From JBDREA01 sp043820265 (GTDB taxonomy: Archaea; Altiarchaeota; Altiarchaeia; IMC4; JBDREA01), in NCBI GenBank assembly GCA_043820265.1, contig JBDREA010000134.1, positions 1-8,053 on the forward strand: DNA of 8,053 bases, read 5' to 3'. Position 1 is the stretch's first letter, and every line of letters starts with the position of its first letter. Both the position numbers and the translations under genes were made by a program. Shown here in pieces: positions 1 to 4,075 of this stretch. The notes below the pieces were generated by a model that searched no databases, had not been told where the DNA came from, and saw only the letters and a program-made list of their open reading frames with translations.

Positions 1-728
1 CCTTCGCCGACCGAGGAAGCCAATACAGGAGCGCAATATTCTACCACGATGAAAAACAAAAGCTAGAAGCGCAGATTGCAATAGAAGAACTTGGAAAATC
101 AGGGCGTTTTGAAAAACCTATTGTGACGGAAGTAACCGCCGCGTCAAAATTCTACTCTGCCGAAGAATACCACCAAGACTACTACAAAAAAAGCCTCCTA
201 AGATACAAACTTTATAGGGCGGGATCTGGACGCGATTCTTATATCAAGAAAGTATGGGGAGACGAGGGAAAAATAGAAGAAAGCAAAGACACAAAAAATC
301 CAAGCGAACCCGATCTCAAGCAAAGACTGACCCCCCTCCAATACAAGGTCACACAGGAAGACGCAACAGAACCCCCATTCAAAAACGAGTACTGGGACAA
401 CCACGAAGAAGGAATCTACGTAGACATTGTATCGGGCGAACCTCTCTTTTCATCCACCGACAAGTTTGACTCTGGTACCGGTTGGCCAAGCTTCACCAAG
501 CCGATTGATAAAGACGAAGTAATCGAAAAAGAGGATAGAAGGCTTCTAGGGACCCGAACCGAGGTGCGTAGCGCGGATGCCGACAACCATCTCGGTCACG
601 TATTTCCCGACGGACCAAAACCAACCGGACTTAGATACTGCATCAATTCGGCGTCTCTTAGGTTCATCCCCAGAGACGAACTCGAAACCGAGGGTTACGG
701 AAAGTATCTGGGACTTTTTGAGAAATGA
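1..728 (+). CDS. msrAB: Peptide methionine sulfoxide reductase MsrA-MsrB fusion, 3' part
   Basis: Repairs oxidised methionine: MsrA reduces the S-sulfoxide and MsrB the R-sulfoxide. The frame is open from base 3, so the gene starts before the window; 241 residues are visible. The first ~80 are the MsrA C-terminus (DRGSQYRSAIFYH, then FYSAEEYHQDYY and the GSGRD..IKKVWG end). After a charged linker, the MsrB domain starts at LTPLQYKVTQEDATEPPF and carries DKFDSGTGWPSF, DNHLGHVFPDGP and the catalytic cysteine in RYCINSASLRF. That cysteine is the only one in the visible protein. The two CxxC pairs that bind zinc in many MsrBs are absent, and the usual resolving cysteine (SGCGWPSF in two-cysteine relatives) is threonine. 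The MsrA catalytic GCFWG region lies outside the window. Family assignment is near certain; the recycling mechanism is inference. Confidence 0.95.
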   Translation, partial: FADRGSQYRSAIFYHDEKQKLEAQIAIEELGKSGRFEKPIVTEVTAASKFYSAEEYHQDYYKKSLLRYKLYRAGSGRDSYIKKVWGDEGKIEESKDTKNPSEPDLKQRLTPLQYKVTQEDATEPPFKNEYWDNHEEGIYVDIVSGEPLFSSTDKFDSGTGWPSFTKPIDKDEVIEKEDRRLLGTRTEVRSADADNHLGHVFPDGPKPTGLRYCINSASLRFIPRDELETEGYGKYLGLFEK

Positions 729-777
729 TATTGCCCCCTATGGTATAATAGTTATCTTTTTGATCTTCAACCCACCC

Positions 778-786
778 TTATAAATA
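778..786 (+). promoter_or_regulatory. TATA box before the 56-residue gene
   Basis: TTATAAATA is a close match to the archaeal TATA element. Its centre is about 35 bp before the ATG at 817, which predicts a transcript starting around 808 with a leader of under 10 nt. A T-rich stretch at 751-762 just upstream could serve as the terminator of the msr gene. Confidence 0.5.
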
Positions 787-816
787 TCCTGATTCCCTCT
801 TTTTTCTGTCGGGAAA

Positions 817-987
817 ATGGTTTCAATGGATTCGGAAAGCTGGGTGGACTTGGTAAGGTCAAGAGGGGAGGTTACAGGATTGCTCGAAGAAATCCTCGAA
901 TACAAAAGACAAAAGATGAGATCAATTCAAGTCGCTCAAGATAGCACTAATGAAAGAGAGGTCCGCTGGGGCAAAAGAGAAAAATAA
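817..987 (+). CDS. Hypothetical small protein, 56 residues
   Basis: I do not recognise a family. The reading frame encodes a soluble, highly charged protein beginning MVSMDSESWVDLVRSRGEV; residues ~8-37 look like an amphipathic helix (LLEEILEYKRQK), followed by a charged tail ending RWGKREK. There is no signal peptide, membrane segment or cysteine. Support for it being real is a well-placed TATA box at 778-786 and a short leader, the common archaeal near-leaderless arrangement; there is no convincing Shine-Dalgarno sequence. ATG at 826 is an alternative start. It ends 10 bp from the stop of the cysteine-rich gene on the opposite strand. It could be a chance reading frame, so confidence is moderate. 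Confidence 0.45.
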   Translation: MVSMDSESWVDLVRSRGEVTGLLEEILEYKRQKMRSIQVAQDSTNEREVRWGKREK

Positions 988-997
988 TTTGGGCGCC

Positions 998-1138
998 TTA
1001 TTTGCAGCACCCTTTCGTCATTTCTCCGCATATGTCTTTTCCTTCTTTTGTGCATTTGATGGTTATTCCATCTTTGTTGCAGTCAATAGTGGCTATATCT
1101 TTTCCATTACATACTATCTTACATTCTTTACATTCCAT
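998..1138 (-). CDS. Small cysteine-rich protein, 46 residues, possible metal-binding or metallothionein-like
   Basis: The frame encodes MECKECKIVCNGKDIATIDC, then NKDGITIKCTKEGKDIC and GEMTKGCCK. Eight of 46 residues are cysteine (3, 6, 10, 20, 29, 37, 44, 45), including a CxxC pair, a CxxxC and a terminal CC, with no signal peptide or hydrophobic segment. This fits an intracellular metal-thiolate or zinc-binding miniprotein, but no named family is recognised. An AGGTGG ribosome-binding site (plus-strand 1144-1149) lies five bases before the ATG. The gene is divergent from the cysteine-rich PadR regulator at 1257 and shares its control region, so it is probably the regulator's target. Both proteins ending in clustered cysteines and lysine suggests they sense or handle the same ligand. 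Coding status is well supported by RBS, operators and composition; function is inference. Confidence 0.72.
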   Translation of the reverse strand: MECKECKIVCNGKDIATIDCNKDGITIKCTKEGKDICGEMTKGCCK

Positions 1139-1143
1139 TTAAT

Positions 1144-1149
1144 CCACCT
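1144..1149 (-). promoter_or_regulatory. Ribosome binding site of the cysteine-rich miniprotein
   Basis: On the minus strand this reads AGGTGG, whose AGGTG matches the anti-Shine-Dalgarno complement GGAGGTGA. It lies five bases before the ATG and is the main evidence that this very short frame is translated. Confidence 0.6.
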
Positions 1150-1154
1150 CATCT

Positions 1155-1170
1155 TATCGGTTACCCGATA
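1155..1170. promoter_or_regulatory. Palindromic operator, copy 1
   Basis: TATCGGTTACCCGATA is a palindrome with 6-bp arms, TATCGG and CCGATA, around a 4-bp centre. It lies 16 bp before the start codon of the cysteine-rich gene and covers its expected transcription start if the shared TATA box at 1192-1199 is used. It differs from copy 2 at one central base. Most likely a binding site for the PadR dimer encoded next door; binding there would block the cysteine-rich gene. Confidence 0.7.
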
Positions 1171-1191
1171 CCTATACTTACGTTATTCAGG

Positions 1192-1199
1192 TTTATAAA
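1192..1199. promoter_or_regulatory. Shared symmetric TATA element of the divergent promoters
   Basis: TTTATAAA is self-complementary, so it can be read as a TATA box in both directions. Transcription would start near 1222 for the PadR gene and near 1168 for the cysteine-rich gene. Separate overlapping TATA elements (the run continues to TATAAATATAT on the plus strand) are also possible. Confidence 0.5.
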
Positions 1200-1201
1200 T
1201 A

Positions 1202-1217
1202 TATCGGTTATCCGATA
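1202..1217. promoter_or_regulatory. Palindromic operator, copy 2
   Basis: TATCGGTTATCCGATA repeats copy 1 with one base changed and has the same 6-bp arms. It begins two bases after the TATA element and lies between it and the expected start of the padR transcript, a position expected to repress the regulator's own promoter. Centre-to-centre distance to copy 1 is 47 bp. Confidence 0.7.
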
Positions 1218-1256
1218 CAAACTATGAGTTTTTTATTGTATCCCCAATAATAACAC

Positions 1257-1562
1257 ATGTTGTGCTGTGAAATGAAAGGATACCTATCTTATCTCATCCT
1301 CTGGATATTATCCAAGGGAGATATGAGGGGATCAGAAATCGCTAAAGAGCTTGAAAAACGAAGAGGCACCAAACCCAGTCCAGGTACGATCTATCCTGCA
1401 CTCAAGGAACTAAAAGAAAAAGGCCTCGTATCTGTTGACAAAAAGAAAACCTACTCACTATCCAAAAAAGGCGAAAAAGAACTGAACAATGCCTGCGTCA
1501 CATTCTGCCAGATGTTCTATGACATGAAAGAAATGAGCAAATGCTGTTGTAAGAAAATATGA
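1257..1562 (+). CDS. PadR-family winged-helix regulator with terminal cysteine clusters
   Basis: A 101-residue PadR-type DNA-binding protein. The winged helix covers residues ~6-75: YLSYLILWILSKGDMRGSEI, the recognition region KPSPGTIYPALKELKEKGLV, then the wing TYSLSKKGEKEL. The short C-terminal helix (79-101) takes the place of the PadR dimerisation helix. Seven cysteines sit outside the DNA-binding core: C3, C4, C80, C84 and C96-C98 (KCCCKK). In a dimer, N-terminal CC and C-terminal clusters could form a metal or thiol sensor; this is inference. ATG at 1257 keeps the CC pair; ATG at 1272 would remove it. No Shine-Dalgarno is seen before either. It is divergent from the eight-cysteine miniprotein, with two palindromes between them, suggesting autorepression and control of that gene. 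It converges on ribA, 12 bp away, and is unlikely to be co-regulated with it. Confidence 0.88.
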   Translation: MLCCEMKGYLSYLILWILSKGDMRGSEIAKELEKRRGTKPSPGTIYPALKELKEKGLVSVDKKKTYSLSKKGEKELNNACVTFCQMFYDMKEMSKCCCKKI

Positions 1563-1574
1563 TATTATCCAACC

Positions 1575-2261
1575 TTATTTCCCTTCACCCTCAAACAAGT
1601 TGTCGAGTATGTGTCTCGACTTCTTCATTTTTGTCTTCAGATACTCTTCGTTGTGCGGATTTGGTTCGATTAGTACGGGAACCCGCCCGGTGATTTTGAT
1701 GTCGTGCCCCTTGAGGTCCTCAATCTTTTTTGGGTTGTTGGTAACGAGTTTAATCGATCGCACCTTAAGCGCCCGAAGGATGTGGGCTGCGATTTCGTAG
1801 TCGCGCTCGTCGTCTTGGAATCCAAGCGCAACGTTTGCCTCAACCGTGTCCAAGCCGAAATCCTGAAGCTGATAGGCCTTTAACTTATTCAGTAATCCTA
1901 TCCCCCTGCCCTCCTGTCTGAGGTAGAGGATGATTCCTCTGTCAAGACTTGCAAGTGTTTTAAGCGACACCTCCAATTGGTCCCGGCAGTCGCATCTCAG
2001 AGAACCGAAGACGTCACCTGTGAGGCATTCGGAGTGTAGGCGCACGGGTATGTCCTCTTTTTCGCAGACGTCGCCGTGGATCAGGGCCACGTGTTCTTTG
2101 CCATCCTGGTTGTTATAAAAAGCCACTATCTGGAAGTCGCCGAATCTAGTCGGCAGATCAGCGACCGCAACCACCTTCACGCAGACTTCGTCGCCCACCG
2201 GACAGTAATCCTTTTCTGACTTCTCGATCAAATCCTTAATCTCCGGTTTCGTCAAGGGCAT
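1575..2261 (-). CDS. ribA: GTP cyclohydrolase II
   Basis: Catalyses the first step of riboflavin synthesis, opening GTP to a diaminopyrimidine with release of formate and pyrophosphate; cytosolic, zinc-dependent. The 228-residue protein carries the zinc site HSECLTGDVFGSLRCDC (C79, C90, C92), the active-site segment YLRQEGRGIGLLNKLKAYQL (Y113 onward), DTVEANVALGFQDDERDY, and the C-terminal TNNPKKIEDL and NEEYLKTKMKKSRHIL. It is a stand-alone GCHII without the RibB/DHBP synthase half. Residues 1-~30 extend beyond the usual ~196-residue bacterial enzyme. It is the last gene of a minus-strand operon, 9 bp after the HTH gene, with GGGTG as a likely ribosome binding site. Archaea generally use the unrelated GTP cyclohydrolase III (ArfA), so a bacterial origin is likely. 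Confidence 0.95.
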   Translation of the reverse strand: MPLTKPEIKDLIEKSEKDYCPVGDEVCVKVVAVADLPTRFGDFQIVAFYNNQDGKEHVALIHGDVCEKEDIPVRLHSECLTGDVFGSLRCDCRDQLEVSLKTLASLDRGIILYLRQEGRGIGLLNKLKAYQLQDFGLDTVEANVALGFQDDERDYEIAAHILRALKVRSIKLVTNNPKKIEDLKGHDIKITGRVPVLIEPNPHNEEYLKTKMKKSRHILDNLFEGEGK

Positions 2262-2264
2262 CGC

Positions 2265-2278
2265 ACCCAGTTATGGGT
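2265..2278 (-). other. Small inverted repeat over the HTH stop codon and ribA ribosome binding site
   Basis: ACCCA and TGGGT flank a 4-nt loop. In the transcript, the 3' arm contains the GGGTG that would serve as ribA's ribosome binding site, and the loop contains the HTH stop codon. Ribosomes finishing the HTH gene would melt it, so it may couple ribA translation to its upstream neighbour. With only five base pairs, it could be chance. Confidence 0.3.
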
Positions 2279-2468
2279 CATCGAAGATAAAAAGCTCATC
2301 GATTGTTGTTTGGAGAGCGACCGCCACATCGTGTGCGAGCTTTAAGCTGGGGTTGTATTTGCCCTTCTCGAGGAAGACGATCGTCTCTCTTCTGACGCCG
2401 ACCTTTTTAGCCAAATCCTCCTGGGTTAGGTCAAAGCGGGCCCTTAGCTCTTTGATTCTCGTTTTCAT
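2271..2468 (-). CDS. Small XRE-family HTH transcriptional regulator (YozG-like)
   Basis: A 65-residue protein that is almost entirely one Cro/C1-type helix-turn-helix domain: MKTRIKELRARFDLTQEDLA, then KKVGVRRETIVFLEKGKYNP and a helix ending in TTIDELFIF. The HTH spans ~15-36. The protein has no ligand-binding domain, so if its activity is controlled the signal must come from a partner. The start at 2468 is chosen because it gives the standard domain edge and follows GGAAGTGA, a near-consensus ribosome binding site; an in-frame extension to 2516 reads through unrelated sequence. It lies 1 bp after the DUF3796-like gene. Regulators of this type are commonly encoded beside DUF3796/DUF2178 membrane proteins and probably regulate their own operon, perhaps at the inverted repeat at 3254-3276. 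Confidence 0.92.
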   Translation of the reverse strand: MKTRIKELRARFDLTQEDLAKKVGVRRETIVFLEKGKYNPSLKLAHDVAVALQTTIDELFIFDDP

Positions 2469-2469
2469 T

Positions 2470-2796
2470 TCACTTCCCAGTCTTATCGTAGTAGAACAGG
2501 GAGAGTAGGCATACAATCAAAGTTCCTCCAAAGAGTAGACTAAATGCCGGTAATAGTATTTTAGTGTTTTTCGTTAGATAGCCGTAGGCAAGGGTGCATG
2601 AACCGAATAGTATGGTATATATGAAGGCGTTCCTTGTTGCCCTGCCTATGTTTTTTTCTATGCGCTCATCTCCCGTCTTGTAAATCGAGAAGTAAGGCAG
2701 GAATCCGAGGAAACCTAGAAATCCGACTTTTCCTTCGACCAGGAAAAGCAGACTCAGAAGTGAGAGAAACCCCAGATACCAGAGCATGTTTTTCAT
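2470..2796 (-). CDS. DUF3796-like membrane protein
   Basis: A 108-residue protein of unknown biochemical role. It has four predicted membrane segments (~5-20, 24-39, 57-74, 80-103). The first two form a Gly/Phe/Leu-rich hairpin (VGFLGFLGFLPYF), and a DER motif follows in KTGDERIEKNIGRATRNAF, characteristic of DUF3796-type proteins. Start at 2796 is chosen because it overlaps the previous stop codon in ATGA and follows a purine-rich GGAGAGGGG; the longer frame to 2952 runs through the upstream gene. With the DUF2178-like protein and the HTH regulator it makes a recurrent bacterial and archaeal cassette, probably a membrane component connected to the regulator. Family assignment is from remembered family features. 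Confidence 0.85.
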   Translation of the reverse strand: MKNMLWYLGFLSLLSLLFLVEGKVGFLGFLGFLPYFSIYKTGDERIEKNIGRATRNAFIYTILFGSCTLAYGYLTKNTKILLPAFSLLFGGTLIVCLLSLFYYDKTGK

Positions 2797-3230
2797 ATTT
2801 GTTCCCCTCTCCAGTTCACCCAAATGTGTGATAATGCGAAAGCTAGGGCCATTCCAATGATGCCTGCTGCTGCGACGTGTCGCGGGATTAGTGCCGGCCA
2901 ACCATGGTCTTCCACGAGGGTACCAGTGTAAAACATCAAGGCAAGCATCCAATAAACTGAGATGATATATGCTCTTGCAGAAGCAAGTGTCTCAATCTTT
3001 TCGGATCGTTCGTCTTTTAATGGGAATCCGTTCTTGACATCTACGATACGTTTGAGAAAAGGGATCATAAAGATGATCAAAAGAACCGCGATAAATCCTG
3101 GGATAATCGCCTTTCCGATTCCTCCACGTGAGACGTCGATTTTAGCCCAAACGATCAGACTAATTATTACTAAGGCCAAAACCACCCAAACGAACAACGC
3201 CCGGATTTTGTCTGTTTGTTTTTGTTTCAT
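2793..3230 (-). CDS. DUF2178-like membrane protein
   Basis: A 145-residue protein with four predicted membrane helices (~11-29, 41-60, 87-105, 118-137). Between helices 2 and 3 is a cytoplasmic-type loop with the DUF2178 signature FPLKDERSEKIETLASARAY. Function is unknown for the family. It is the first gene of the minus-strand operon and is preceded by a clear GGAGG ribosome binding site seven bases before the ATG. Its last four bases overlap the next start. The DER motif recurs in the second membrane protein, so the two may be distant relatives or partners in one complex. Confidence is high for a real membrane protein, good for the family. Confidence 0.87.
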   Translation of the reverse strand: MKQKQTDKIRALFVWVVLALVIISLIVWAKIDVSRGGIGKAIIPGFIAVLLIIFMIPFLKRIVDVKNGFPLKDERSEKIETLASARAYIISVYWMLALMFYTGTLVEDHGWPALIPRHVAAAGIIGMALAFALSHIWVNWRGEQI

Positions 3231-3253
3231 TTTTAAGCCTCCAAGTTATGTGT

Positions 3254-3276
3254 ATCAAACATTTTGTTAGTTTGAT
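3254..3276. promoter_or_regulatory. Inverted repeat, candidate operator of the DUF2178-HTH-ribA operon
   Basis: ATCAAAC at 3254-3260 and GTTTGAT at 3270-3276 are perfect 7-bp inverted arms separated by nine bases. The element lies just downstream of the minus-strand TATA box (3291-3302), covering the expected transcription start. TTGTTAG also occurs twice nearby (3264-3270 and 3285-3291), 21 bp apart, about two helical turns. The operon's own XRE regulator is the obvious candidate to bind here. Confidence 0.45.
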
Positions 3277-3290
3277 TTAACTTATTGTTA

Positions 3291-3302
3291 GAATTATATA
3301 AC
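3291..3302 (-). promoter_or_regulatory. TATA box of the DUF2178-DUF3796-HTH-ribA operon
   Basis: On the minus strand this reads GTTATATAATTC. Transcription would start about 25 bp downstream, near 3270, giving a ~40-nt leader that includes the GGAGG site of the first gene. Confidence 0.45.
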
Positions 3303-3369
3303 ATTCATGTATAAAAAGATATGTGAAAAAAACCAACCCAAAAAAGAAAATCATGTATAATTAAGGATC

Positions 3370-3386
3370 TTGCTGAACTCCAGCAA
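3370..3386 (-). terminator. Hairpin after the flavodoxin gene
   Basis: TTGCTG and CAGCAA (6-bp arms, 5-nt loop) lie eight bases after the flavodoxin stop. The T-rich tract on the minus strand (3350 to 3340, TTTTCTTTTTT) follows only about 20 bases later, so this is not a textbook bacterial terminator. Archaeal termination depends mainly on T tracts, so the tract may be the active part. TCATGTATAA also occurs twice between here and the next promoter (3305-3314 and 3351-3360). Confidence 0.45.
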
Positions 3387-3394
3387 ATTAAAAG

Positions 3395-3871
3395 TCATTG
3401 AATTGATTCCACCCACTGAGCGATTTTTTCTTTTATTTTTTCTTTGTCTTTCAGGTCTGATTCTTTGATGGAGAGTTCTCCTAAGATTTGGTTTTCCGGA
3501 ATCAGTTCCTTAATCGAGGAGAACAATTGTTTGTCTCCGGTGCCTCCCATGGTGCAAAATAGGGCGAGTTTTTTGTCTTTGATTTTATTTTTGTCTAGGT
3601 AGCTTCGGATTGCGGGCGCTAGATTGAATCCCCACACAGGCGAGCCGATATAAATTGTTTCGTAGTTGTCTGGATTCTTTTGGGTTTTTTGGATCTTAGT
3701 TTTCTTCTTCATCATTCCGTCCCGGCCTGCCATCATGTAGCTGATGAATCCGTCCTTTCGTTTTTCTTCTTCAACGATTTCTTCTATGTCTGCGCCCGAG
3801 GCCTTAAAAACCTCTTCAGCCACGAACTTTGTGTTACCCGTCTTCGAAAAATACACAACCAACGAACTCAT
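3395..3871 (-). CDS. Flavodoxin-family FMN protein
   Basis: A 158-residue flavodoxin-fold protein, within the usual short-chain length, acting as a cytosolic electron carrier or small NAD(P)H-dependent reductase. The FMN phosphate loop is YFSKTGNTKFVAEE (S9-T14). The second flavin-contacting loop is YIGSPVWGFNLAPAIRSYL (76-92), and the third is CTMGGTG (106-112), where conserved glycines line the ring. The charged insert KDGFISYMMAGRDGMMKKKT at ~39-58 is typical of the flavodoxin subgroup found in anaerobes. It stands alone on the minus strand: its own promoter, possibly TTTTAATAAT at 3913-3922, lies upstream, and no Shine-Dalgarno site is evident, fitting a short leader. The gene reads away from the pilin-like operon. 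Physiological partner unknown. Confidence 0.9.
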   Translation of the reverse strand: MSSLVVYFSKTGNTKFVAEEVFKASGADIEEIVEEEKRKDGFISYMMAGRDGMMKKKTKIQKTQKNPDNYETIYIGSPVWGFNLAPAIRSYLDKNKIKDKKLALFCTMGGTGDKQLFSSIKELIPENQILGELSIKESDLKDKEKIKEKIAQWVESIQ

Positions 3872-4036
3872 AAAATCACTAGAAATACTCTTTTTTACAA
3901 TTCTGATTTTGGATTATTAAAACCCAATAATTTTTTCTTTTCAGAGCTTAATCCTCCATGATGGCCACAGTATTCATTTTTTTGGTGAATTAACACTGAT
4001 AACAGGAGAATCTATCCTTTTTATTCTATTCCTTCG

Positions 4037-4044
4037 TTTATAAT
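4037..4044 (+). promoter_or_regulatory. TATA box of the pilin-like operon
   Basis: TTTATAAT is about 35 bp before the ATG at 4076, giving a predicted transcription start near 4066 and a leader of ~10 nt. The rest of the 204-bp divergent gap between the flavodoxin and this operon (3872-4075) is T-rich, and I see no gene or clear operator in it. Confidence 0.5.
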
Positions 4045-4075
4045 CTGGTATACTTTCTTCGGCGGGGTCGGATTC

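Noticed and set aside
950..1198. Plus-strand frame of 82 codons across the miniprotein gene and its control region
   Set aside because: It overlaps the last part of the 56-residue frame, the better-supported minus-strand cysteine-rich gene and one operator. Its Phe/Tyr/Ile-rich product is what the antisense of that AT-rich DNA gives, and it has no promoter or RBS.
2797..2952. N-terminal extension of the DUF3796-like protein
   Set aside because: The extra residues are an out-of-frame reading of the DUF2178-like gene, have soluble low-quality composition, and the ATGA overlap supports the start at 2796.
3305..3360. Direct repeat TCATGTATAA at 3305-3314 and 3351-3360
   Set aside because: Ten A/T-rich bases repeated twice in an AT-rich gap could be chance; no third copy or CRISPR-like spacing is seen.
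3961..3993. Ten-codon frame (MATVFIFLVN) in the flavodoxin-pilin gap
   Set aside because: No RBS or promoter at a suitable distance, and a T-rich stretch easily yields such a hydrophobic peptide.
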